DNA of 6,967 nt from positions 1 through 6,967 of the forward strand of contig JAFRWH010000062.1 in assembly GCA_017438085.1 (NCBI GenBank). Reading direction: 5' to 3'. Each line of letters begins with the position of its first letter. Position 1 is the stretch's first letter. The position numbers and the translations under genes were made by a program. The stretch is from Bacillota bacterium. Its GTDB lineage: Bacteria; Bacillota_A; Clostridia; Peptostreptococcales; Anaerovoracaceae. The notes beneath the pieces were generated by a model. It did not search any database. It had not been told where the DNA came from and saw only the letters and a list, made by a program, of their open reading frames with translations. Positions 1 through 5,487 of this stretch are shown piece by piece.

Positions 1-466
1 CAGAACAAGTGCTGTCATTTTCGTGTGACAATGGGGATGATGCTCGTTGTCACATTAACTTGAAAACCCGTTTTAAGCATGCTTCATGGTCTTAAGTCCT
101 CGTAGATGCAGCGTAATCGATTATATAATTGTATTGAACGATAAAGGCAGAGGTCTGAAGCGCAATTGCTGAGGCTGCGTCTTTAAGCACGATATGTTCG
201 AGCGTCGCGCGCGGCATGGCGGGACGGTCCGCCATAGTGAGGGCCGATAAGCCGGGTGCCGGCTGTAGGCACCCGGCGCGTTCCCGAGCGTGCCGAAGCA
301 GAGATGAACAGATCGCTTGCTTAACAGCAGACGAAGCCCTTGCGCTGATGGCCTCTGCCTTATTGGAGAATGAAACAGCCATAACCGTCCCGATCGTCAC
401 AAAGATCTGGAATCTTTGCAGCTTGCACAGCGTAATAAGAACTATGTTCATAATGGCATAAACCTC
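1..466. other. Gene-poor, dyad-rich intergenic region
   Basis: No reading frame here combines a good ribosome binding site with a recognisable protein. The stretch is rich in inverted repeats: an 8-bp perfect pair TGTGACAA/TTGTCACA (24-31 with 47-54), the 10-bp palindrome AAGCATGCTT (75-84), the long imperfect inverted repeat at 144-361, and a 7-bp hairpin (400-406 with 412-418). A 9-bp direct repeat CAGCGTAAT lies at 109-117 and 428-436. A TATAAT at 124-129 would place a transcript start near 136, just before the long inverted repeat, but no -35 element supports it. None of the hairpins is followed by a U-run on either strand. It could be a structured RNA, a palindromic element, or decayed sequence. 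Confidence 0.5.
144..361. repeat. Long imperfect inverted repeat with GC-rich hairpins inside
   Basis: Four collinear complementary blocks pair across the region: 144-153 with 352-361 (AAGGCAGAGG/CCTCTGCCTT, perfect 10 bp), 159-165 with 340-346 (AGCGCAA/TTGCGCT), 183-189 with 318-324 (TTAAGCA/TGCTTAA) and 190-199 with 306-315 (9 of 10). Spacings between blocks are nearly equal on the two arms. Inside are two further hairpins, 216-222 with 229-235 (ATGGCGG/CCGCCAT) and 251-260 with 268-277 (GCCGGGTGCC/GGCACCCGGC, 7-nt loop). As RNA this folds into a long rod with a branched head; as DNA it is a large imperfect palindrome. No known RNA family signature was recognised. Function is unknown. Confidence 0.55.
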
Positions 467-495
467 TTGCAATTCAGCGGGCTGAAGCGTAGAAT
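467..495 (+). promoter_or_regulatory. Probable promoter of the YczE-like gene
   Basis: A -35-like TTGCAA (467-472) is separated by 17 bp from a -10-like TAGAAT (490-495). The expected start site near 502 lies only a few bases before the ATG at 505. The spacer carries a perfect 6-bp dyad TTCAGC-GG-GCTGAA (473-486), and the -10 is overlapped by GTAGA-A-TCTAC (489-499). Both are candidate operators. The same two hexamers with the same spacing occur upstream of the first MFS gene. Confidence 0.5.
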
Positions 496-504
496 CTACA
501 CATT

Positions 505-1167
505 ATGAATACCGATGTACTTAAGAACCGACTGCTCAGACTTCCGCGTCTGTTCCTGGGCCTCTGCCTCTTCGGCATGTCCGCTTCAATACAGATCGCA
601 GCTGCCATAGGCACTGCCTCCTGGACCGCCCTGAATCAGGGCATTGCGCTGCACCTCCCGGTCACCGTAGGGCAGGTCAATATTGCAATCTCCTATATCA
701 TAATCGCCATCGACCTGCTGTTCAGGCAGCCTATAGGCATAGGGTCGCTGCTGAATGCCTTCTTCGTGGGCTGGTTTACTGATTTCTGGCTGGGTCTGAG
801 CCTTTTCTCTCAGCCTGAAAGCTATATACTGCGTCTTCTGATGCTCTTTGTAAGCATGATCATTTCCGCCTTCGGCAGCGTTCTTTACATGGGCGCGGCT
901 CTCGGCTGCGGCCCCAGAGACACCATGATGGTAATGATCAATAAAAAGCTGGAGAAGCTTGGCTATGGCACAGTAAGCATCATAGTATCCGCCATAGTTA
1001 CTTTTGCTGCGTGGCTGCTCGGAGCGCCCATAGGCATAGGTACCCTGATCGTTTTCCTTGCGGGCGGCACAATAATGAACCTGGTATTCAGGCTGGTGAA
1101 ATTCACACCCAAGGATGTGGTCCACGAAAATCTGCTTGACACAATTAAAGCACTCAGAAAAAAATAG
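505..1167 (+). CDS. YczE/YyaS/YitT-type integral membrane protein
   Basis: A 220-residue polytopic membrane protein of the YczE (COG2364) type, whose biochemical role is not established. Hydrophobic segments lie near residues 13-36, 56-73, 80-100, 107-132, 154-172 and 178-197. The diagnostic family motif is G136-P-R-D139 followed by T-M-M, in the loop after the fourth segment. The motif PIGIG occurs twice (76-80 and 175-179), each entering a hydrophobic segment, which suggests an internal duplication. The length is typical of the family. ATG at 505 is chosen because it gives the full first segment; no Shine-Dalgarno precedes it, and the predicted start site is almost at the ATG, so the mRNA may be leaderless. 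An internal ATG (Met25) would remove half of the first segment. The gene appears monocistronic, with its own promoter and terminator. The family call is fairly firm; the function is unknown. Confidence 0.88.
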   Translation: MNTDVLKNRLLRLPRLFLGLCLFGMSASIQIAAAIGTASWTALNQGIALHLPVTVGQVNIAISYIIIAIDLLFRQPIGIGSLLNAFFVGWFTDFWLGLSLFSQPESYILRLLMLFVSMIISAFGSVLYMGAALGCGPRDTMMVMINKKLEKLGYGTVSIIVSAIVTFAAWLLGAPIGIGTLIVFLAGGTIMNLVFRLVKFTPKDVVHENLLDTIKALRKK

Positions 1168-1185
1168 GCTTCGGCCTGTTTTTTT
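1158..1185 (+). terminator. Intrinsic terminator of the YczE-like gene
   Basis: A 12-bp stem with a UUCG tetraloop (1170-1173) pairs A7-T-A-G-G-C (1158-1169) with GCCTG-T7 (1174-1185), including one G-U pair. The TAG stop (1165-1167) sits in the left arm and the A-run encodes the terminal lysines. The A7/T7 symmetry means it could also act on the opposite strand. Confidence 0.85.
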
Positions 1186-1229
1186 ATGCACTGAAACATC
1201 CTCTGCGTTATGTGGTAAAATTGAACCAT

Positions 1230-1288
1230 CTTAATCAATTCTTAAGGATTTGAAAGCTTTTTTCTTAATCAGCTTTTTGCAATAATAT
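1230..1288 (+). promoter_or_regulatory. Candidate promoter and direct-repeat operator of the two-component operon
   Basis: CTTAA occurs at 1230-1234, 1241-1245 and 1264-1268, so successive spacings are 11 and 23 bp, about one and two helical turns. The first and third copies extend to CTTAATCA. OmpR-family regulators typically bind direct repeats about 11 bp apart. An A/T-rich -10-like element, AATAAT (1281-1286) or TAATAT (1283-1288), follows, but the matching -35 position is only a T-tract, as expected for an activator-dependent promoter. The third repeat would overlap that -35 position. No binding is proven. Confidence 0.35.
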
Positions 1289-1296
1289 AGGCACAA

Positions 1297-1304
1297 AAGG
1301 GGTG
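1297..1304 (+). promoter_or_regulatory. Ribosome binding site fixing a TTG start
   Basis: AAGGGGTG lies 7 nt before TTG 1312. An in-frame TAG at 1288-1290 and the absence of any upstream ATG or GTG in frame leave TTG as the only start that keeps the receiver domain whole. Confidence 0.7.
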
Positions 1305-1311
1305 CGGTCAA

Positions 1312-2001
1312 TTGTATAACATTCTTATCTGCGACGACGACAAAGACATAGTAAATGCTCTGAAGATCTATCTGAACAGCCCGGAGTACAGCTTTTTCGA
1401 GGCTTACAACGGACAGGAGGCGCTGGAGATCATAGGGCGGGAGGACATTCATCTGGTGCTTATGGACATCATGATGCCGAAAATGGATGGCATTACGGCC
1501 ATGGTAAAGCTGCGGGAAAGCAGCAATGTCCCGGTGATCCTGCTCACCGCAAAAGGGGAAGACTCGGACAAGATACTGGGTCTTACGGTGGGCGCTGACG
1601 ATTATATCACCAAACCCTTCAATCCCGCGGAAGTCACAGCCAGGGTGCGGAGCCAGCTGCGGCGCTATATGCAGCTGGGCGGTGGAAACCCTATTCGGAC
1701 AAGCTTCGTAATAGGGGGCATCGAACTGGATGATGAAGCTAAAAGCGTAACACTGGACGGCGATGAGCTGGCGCTCACGCCTAAGGAATACGATATCCTT
1801 AAGCTTCTGATGCAGAGTCCCGGCAAGGTCTTCTCGCCTTCCGAGATCTACCGCAAGGTCTGGCAGGAGGATCCCTTCGGTGCTGAAAGCACAGTGGCTG
1901 TGCATATACGCCATCTGAGGGAAAAACTGGAGATAGATCCTTCCGAGCCGAGATATCTTAAAGTAGTCTGGGGTAAGGGATACAAGATAGAAGGCCGCTG
2001 A
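1312..2001 (+). CDS. OmpR/VanR-type two-component response regulator
   Basis: A 229-residue cytoplasmic transcription regulator. Residues 1-118 form a CheY-like receiver: acidic pocket D8/D9, phosphoacceptor D52 in LVLMDIMMPKMDG, switch T79 in ILLTAKG, and K101 in the TKPF motif. Residues about 130-228 form the OmpR/PhoB winged helix, with the LTPKEYDILKLL start, a recognition-helix region around STVAVHIRHLREKLE, and the C-terminal VWGKGYK hairpin. Length and domain order are standard. Translation starts at TTG. It is followed 65 bp later by a sensor kinase, its presumed partner, with no terminator between them. CTTAA repeats upstream suggest autoregulation, and the adjacent transporter genes are plausible targets (inference). 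Confidence 0.95.
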   Translation: MYNILICDDDKDIVNALKIYLNSPEYSFFEAYNGQEALEIIGREDIHLVLMDIMMPKMDGITAMVKLRESSNVPVILLTAKGEDSDKILGLTVGADDYITKPFNPAEVTARVRSQLRRYMQLGGGNPIRTSFVIGGIELDDEAKSVTLDGDELALTPKEYDILKLLMQSPGKVFSPSEIYRKVWQEDPFGAESTVAVHIRHLREKLEIDPSEPRYLKVVWGKGYKIEGR

Positions 2002-2066
2002 GAAAAGCGCCGGATGTAGAACGATTCGGCAGTTTCGGGTGGATACTCATTCAGAAGGGGAAAGAC

Positions 2067-3851
2067 ATGAACGCAATAAAAAGCAGCACTGCTGCCAAAT
2101 TCACGGCATTTATACTATGCATAGCCTGCAGCTGGGCTATGTGCGTATTTGCTCTTACGGGCTTTAGCGCCGACTTTGAATATGAATTTGAAAATCCGGC
2201 TGCGGATTTCTTACAGTATATGAAGGGGCTCTTTCCGGTGAGTCAGGCAGGAGCCATGCTTCTTGCACTTCTTTTCGGAGTGCTGGCGGCAGGCTGCTTC
2301 ATATTCCTTCTTTCCGCCAGCGGACATCACGATGGAACAGATGGAGTCAGCCCCTCCTGGGGCACCCGGATCCCTCTGGAGCTGATCATCGCTTTCGCCG
2401 CGGCGGCAATATGCTGCTTTGCCTTCTTTATGATCCGGGCAATGGACGATATGTTCAACATGAATGTGGGGCAGCTCAGCGATCTCAGTCTGCTTTCCAT
2501 TATATCTCTGTGCTGCGGAGCCATACTTACGGCCTTTATCGGCGTATGCATGAGCTTTTCCACCAGATTCAAGCTTGGCGGCTGGTGGAAGGGCACGCTC
2601 TGCTGGATGATCGGGATCCTGCTGTGGCGCGCAGCAGCCTTTCTGACGGTAAAAGGCTGGGCTCTGGTGAAATATATCATAAGCCTTGCATGGAAGGCTC
2701 TGAAGGGCGCCTGGGGGCTTCTGACGGGTATTGTAAGAGGCTTCTTCGGAGGCATAGGGAGGCTTATTAAGGGGATCCCTTTGGTAATGAAGGGCTGCAT
2801 AGCTGTGGCTGCTTTATTCTTTATCCAGTTCTGCTTCATTATGGCCTGGCGAAGGGATACTGACATGCTGGTATGGTCTCTTTTCCTCAGTTATCTTGCC
2901 GGCGGCCTTATCCTGCTCTACTGCATGCTCTGCATGAAGAAGCTGCAGAACGGTGCTACTGCACTGGCCAACGGCGATCTGGGCTACAAGGTCGATACAA
3001 GGCACATGGTGCTGGATTTCAGAAGCCACGGTGAAAACCTCAACCGTCTCGCTCAGGGCACCAATCTGGCTGTGGAACAGCGTCTTAAGAGCGAACGTTT
3101 CAAGACCGAGCTCATAACCAATGTGAGCCACGATATCAAGACCCCGCTTACCTCAATAATCAATTATTCCGAGCGTATAGGGCGGGAGACAGGGCGCATA
3201 GCGGAGCTCGAGAGCGAAACAGCAGGCAGCGGAGATGCTGACGGACAGACTCCCGAGGAGCTCGAACTGCTCCAGAATGACAGCCTGAACCGCATTTCCG
3301 AGTATTCCGACGTGCTTCACCGCCAGTCGGAGAAGCTGAAAAAGCTGCTGGAGGATCTGCTGGAGGCATCAAAGGCTTCTACCGGCAACCTGGATGTATA
3401 TCTTGATCCCTGCGATGCAGGAATATTTATTTCCCAGACGGAAGGCGAGTACAGAGAACGCCTGGAGAACGCAGGGCTGAATCTGGTATGCAGCAAGCCG
3501 GATCATCCGGTGCGGATAATGGCAGACGGCCGCCGCATGCAGCGCATCTTCGACAACCTGATGAACAACATCTGCAAGTACTCTCTTCCGGGCAGCAGAG
3601 TGTACCTTGATCTGGAGGAGAAAGATGGTAAGGCAGTTATAAGCTTTAGAAATACTTCGGCGCAGGAACTCAATATCAGTTCAGAAGAACTTATGGAACG
3701 CTTCGTACGGGGCGACCAGTCCAGGACCACTGAGGGCAGCGGTCTGGGACTGTCGATAGCAAGAAGCCTTACGGAACTGCAGAAAGGGCGCATGGACATC
3801 AGCATAGATGGAGATCTTTTCAAAGTCGTTCTGATTTTTGATACGATTTAA
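2067..3851 (+). CDS. Membrane sensor histidine kinase, about seven membrane segments
   Basis: A 594-residue HisKA-class kinase, presumed phosphodonor of the preceding regulator. Hydrophobic segments lie near residues 12-31, 63-85, 102-126, 141-165, 174-196, 244-261 and 267-290. A cationic amphipathic stretch (about 198-243, rich in Trp, Gly, Lys and Arg) separates the fifth and sixth. A HAMP-like linker (about 291-345) leads to the H-box with H355 (NVSHDIKTPLTS). The ATPase has an N-box around N497-Y505 (NLMNNICKY) and a G2 box G557-S-G-L-G561. The usual DxGxG box is replaced by a FRNTS stretch, as I recall for relatives in Clostridia. The dimerisation hairpin has a polar insertion at about 370-409. 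ATG 2067 follows AGAAGGGG (2053-2060) by 6 nt. It probably has no large extracellular sensor domain, so the signal may be sensed in or at the membrane. Confidence 0.93.
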   Translation: MNAIKSSTAAKFTAFILCIACSWAMCVFALTGFSADFEYEFENPAADFLQYMKGLFPVSQAGAMLLALLFGVLAAGCFIFLLSASGHHDGTDGVSPSWGTRIPLELIIAFAAAAICCFAFFMIRAMDDMFNMNVGQLSDLSLLSIISLCCGAILTAFIGVCMSFSTRFKLGGWWKGTLCWMIGILLWRAAAFLTVKGWALVKYIISLAWKALKGAWGLLTGIVRGFFGGIGRLIKGIPLVMKGCIAVAALFFIQFCFIMAWRRDTDMLVWSLFLSYLAGGLILLYCMLCMKKLQNGATALANGDLGYKVDTRHMVLDFRSHGENLNRLAQGTNLAVEQRLKSERFKTELITNVSHDIKTPLTSIINYSERIGRETGRIAELESETAGSGDADGQTPEELELLQNDSLNRISEYSDVLHRQSEKLKKLLEDLLEASKASTGNLDVYLDPCDAGIFISQTEGEYRERLENAGLNLVCSKPDHPVRIMADGRRMQRIFDNLMNNICKYSLPGSRVYLDLEEKDGKAVISFRNTSAQELNISSEELMERFVRGDQSRTTEGSGLGLSIARSLTELQKGRMDISIDGDLFKVVLIFDTI

Positions 3852-3904
3852 TAAATATAAACGAAACTTATAGCCGTCTCTCTTTCAATCACAAAAAACA
3901 TTTC

Positions 3905-3988
3905 AAAATACGGCATTCTATCTAACAATTTTCGAAATATTCTATTGCAATCGTTCGAAAAAGCTGATAGAATTCTGCCGTATTTTTT
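3905..3988 (+). terminator. Terminator-like long hairpin after the sensor kinase
   Basis: Left arm 3905-3922 pairs with 3966-3973 and 3977-3986: 18 matched bases interrupted by a 3-nt bulge (TCT, 3974-3976). The right arm runs into T6 (3983-3988). Nested inside, TTTTCGAA (3930-3937) pairs with TTCGAAAA (3954-3961). Outside, GTCTCTC (3876-3882) is complementary to GAGAGAC (3991-3997). On transcripts reading out of the kinase gene this should act as a terminator. The right arm also contains the -10 of the following promoter, so the same inverted repeat could be a DNA-level operator. Confidence 0.6.
3945..3973 (+). promoter_or_regulatory. Probable promoter of the first MFS gene
   Basis: TTGCAA (3945-3950), a 17-bp spacer, and TAGAAT (3968-3973) with an extended TG (3965-3966). 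The expected start is near 3980, giving a 5' leader of about 34 nt. TTCGAA occurs at 3931-3936 and 3954-3959 (23 bp apart). ATTCTAT occurs at 3915-3921 and 3939-3945 and inverted over the -10 (3967-3973). All are candidate regulator sites. Confidence 0.55.
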
Positions 3989-4003
3989 ATGAGAGACAAA
4001 ATT

Positions 4004-4008
4004 GGAGG
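4004..4008 (+). promoter_or_regulatory. Ribosome binding site deciding the first MFS start
   Basis: GGAGG lies 5 nt before ATG 4014. An in-frame TTG at 4002 overlaps this site and so is unlikely to be the start. The resulting N-terminus MAENQNK matches that of the neighbouring paralogue. Confidence 0.85.
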
Positions 4009-4013
4009 CACAA

Positions 4014-5339
4014 ATGGCAGAAAATCAGAACAAGCCCGAGGAAAAGAAGGAGCTTTCCTTCTTCCAGGAGATCCTGAACATCGTTCCTTTCTGGAAGGCG
4101 CAGATGACCGACTGGAAAGTTACCGTAATCAGAACTTCTCTTGAGCGTCTCGGTCACAAACTTATCTTACCTTATCTTTCACTGTTTATCGTAGCGCTGG
4201 GCGCAAGCAAGACTCAGCTGGGATGGATCACCTCCGTCGGCATGCTGGTAATGGGTGTACTCGGACCCTTCGTAGGCGGCTGGATAGACAGAAACGGTGC
4301 AAGAAAAGTATACATCATCGGTATCATCTTCACCTTCCTTTCCTATGTAACCTATGCAATGGCACCCAACTGGCAGACCTATGCCGTGGCAATGGTGCTT
4401 TATTACTTCGGTAACGGTCTTTCCATGCAGAGCTGCGGCATCATCTGCGGCTACTGCCTGAAGAACAGCGACAGAGCCCGCGGCATGCTGGTATGCGAAT
4501 CCCTGGCTGCAGGACTTCTTGGCATGGTCGGCCCCATGATCGGTGCCTGGATCTTCACCCACATCTCCGGTGTTACCGACACCGCAACCGCTGTTGCCAA
4601 CGACTACAGACCTCTGTTCTGGGGCAGCGCAATCTTCACCGCGATCTCCTTCTTCGTGGTATTCTTCAAGCTTTCCAATGCAAAAATGGGCTCCTCCAGG
4701 TCCTCCGGCTTTGCTCTTAAGGATGGCTTCGAAATCATCAGAACCAACAAGAGTGCTGCTAAGTGGATCATCATCGGCGCAGTAGGCGGACTTGCTCAGG
4801 CAATGGTAATCCCCTATATGTCCGTATTCGCTGCAGAGCACAAGCTTGCTACCCCTGCTGTACTGGCTGCAATGGTAACCTGCCAGGCTCTTACTTCCAC
4901 CATTCTGGGATACCCCGTAGGTATTCTGGCTGACAAGTATGGCCGCAAGAAGGTGCTCTTCGTTATCCAGCCCCTGGTATGGCTCTCCCTGATCATCCTG
5001 ATGCTTGCTCCCAAGCACAATGGTTTCTTCCTGATCCTTGCAGGACTGCTCTTCGGTTTCCTTGAGATCGGCCAGCCCCTGTTCGGCGCAGTACAGAGAG
5101 AGATCGTAAACCCCAAGGTCATGGGCGTATGGCTGGGCACCACCAAGCTCACCAATGCTATCTTCTCTGCTCTGATGGCTATCGTTGCAGGTTATGTATA
5201 TGACCACCTCGGACCCGTATGGATGTTTGCTATCTATCTTGCATGCGAACTGCTGATCCGTATGCCGCTGTTCGCCAGCATTCCCGAGACTCTCGGCAAC
5301 GAAGTCAAGGCAGAGGACGACGAGGATTGCTGCGACTAA
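4014..5339 (+). CDS. MFS transporter, first of a tandem pair
   Basis: A 441-residue, 12-segment major facilitator of the inner membrane; the substrate is not predictable. MFS motif A is present in both halves: G88-G-W-I-D92-R-N-G95 with R97-K98 in the 2-3 loop, and G303-I-L-A-D307-K-Y-G310-R-K-K313 in the 8-9 loop. The 4-5 region has DRARG (153-157) and a GPMIG motif (173-177) resembling part of antiporter motif C, which weakly favours export or exchange. The first membrane segment begins with charged residues R40, E44 and R45. The C-terminus is acidic and ends Cys-Cys-Asp. It aligns without gaps with the next gene, about 100 differences by hand count (near 77% identity). Codon choice favours ATC, TTC and AAC and almost avoids ATA, unlike the upstream kinase, suggesting high expression. 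It has its own promoter and terminator. Confidence 0.93.
   Translation: MAENQNKPEEKKELSFFQEILNIVPFWKAQMTDWKVTVIRTSLERLGHKLILPYLSLFIVALGASKTQLGWITSVGMLVMGVLGPFVGGWIDRNGARKVYIIGIIFTFLSYVTYAMAPNWQTYAVAMVLYYFGNGLSMQSCGIICGYCLKNSDRARGMLVCESLAAGLLGMVGPMIGAWIFTHISGVTDTATAVANDYRPLFWGSAIFTAISFFVVFFKLSNAKMGSSRSSGFALKDGFEIIRTNKSAAKWIIIGAVGGLAQAMVIPYMSVFAAEHKLATPAVLAAMVTCQALTSTILGYPVGILADKYGRKKVLFVIQPLVWLSLIILMLAPKHNGFFLILAGLLFGFLEIGQPLFGAVQREIVNPKVMGVWLGTTKLTNAIFSALMAIVAGYVYDHLGPVWMFAIYLACELLIRMPLFASIPETLGNEVKAEDDEDCCD
4431..4501 (+). repeat. 71-bp tract identical between the two MFS genes
   Basis: This tract is base-for-base identical to 5905-5975, including third codon positions, and encodes residues 140-163. 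Other near-identical tracts surround it, for example 4521-4549 against 5995-6023 and the motif A region. The offset is constant at 1474 bp. Recent duplication, gene conversion or strong shared codon constraint could explain it. Confidence 0.8.
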
Positions 5340-5343
5340 GCTG

Positions 5344-5361
5344 TATAAGCAATAGCTTATA
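5344..5361 (+). other. Small hairpin after the first MFS stop
   Basis: TATAAGC (5344-5350) and GCTTATA (5355-5361) form a perfect 7-bp stem with an AATA loop, directly after the stop codon and before the main terminator. It has no U-run. It could stabilise the mRNA 3' end; no other role is visible. Confidence 0.4.
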
Positions 5362-5380
5362 TTAGACTGAAGACTATTAA

Positions 5381-5411
5381 AAAACCGGAGCCTTATGGCT
5401 TTGGTTTTTTT
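5381..5411 (+). terminator. Intrinsic terminator of the first MFS gene
   Basis: AAAACCGGAGCC (5381-5392) pairs with GGCTTTGGTTTT (5397-5408) around a TTAT loop, 12 pairs with two G-U, followed by the T-run to 5411. It separates the two paralogues into distinct transcription units. Confidence 0.87.
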
Positions 5412-5421
5412 CATACTTTCC

Positions 5422-5450
5422 TTGAATTAAGCTGTTTCAGTTGCTATAAT
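5422..5450 (+). promoter_or_regulatory. Promoter of the second MFS gene
   Basis: TTGAAT (5422-5427), a 17-bp spacer, and a perfect TATAAT (5445-5450) with an extended TG (5442-5443). The predicted start near 5457 gives a leader of about 31 nt. It is closer to consensus than the first paralogue's promoter and lacks the TTCGAA and ATTCTAT repeats, so the two genes are probably regulated differently. Confidence 0.75.
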
Positions 5451-5477
5451 ATTTCGTCTATTGTTATTAATAATTTT

Positions 5478-5483
5478 GGAGGG
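5478..5483 (+). promoter_or_regulatory. Ribosome binding site deciding the second MFS start
   Basis: GGAGGG precedes ATG 5488 by 4 nt (core GGAGG by 5 nt), the same layout as the first paralogue. A longer in-frame reading from TTG 5461 would place this site inside the coding region and add nine residues not shared with the paralogue. Confidence 0.87.
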
Positions 5484-5487
5484 AAAA

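Noticed and set aside
24..54. TGTGACAA/TTGTCACA inverted repeat as a terminator or CRP/FNR-type site
   Set aside because: No U-run follows on either strand, and the 15-bp spacer is too long for a TGTGA-N6-TCACA site. Kept only as a dyad.
216..461. Plus-strand 81-codon frame
   Set aside because: No ribosome binding site, Arg/Ala-rich low-information N-terminus, and it starts inside a hairpin arm. Likely chance.
1..466. Known riboswitch, T-box, SRP, RNase P, tmRNA or 6S RNA in the intergenic region
   Set aside because: None of the conserved core sequences I know for these families was found. A 6S-like rod was considered, but the branched GC-rich centre and absent terminator do not support it.
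92..472. Minus-strand 126-codon frame with a hydrophobic N-terminal part resembling a signal peptide (from ATG at 451-449)
   Set aside because: The GAGG is about 11 nt from that ATG, no promoter is visible, the rest of the protein resembles no family I know, and it runs through the long palindrome. It could be a remnant, but a gene call is not supported.
586..1914. Antisense frames opposite the YczE-like gene and the response regulator
   Set aside because: They lack recognisable domains and starts, and oppose genes with clear family motifs.
4002..4013. Upstream TTG start for the first MFS gene, and TTG 5461 for the second
   Set aside because: Each would put the GGAGG site inside the coding region; the downstream ATGs give matching N-termini and correct spacing.
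4179..5414. Long antisense frame opposite the first MFS gene (411 codons), with a similar one at 5467-6669
   Set aside because: The + strand proteins are clear MFS carriers. The antisense frames arise from biased codon use, and their mutual similarity follows from the duplication.
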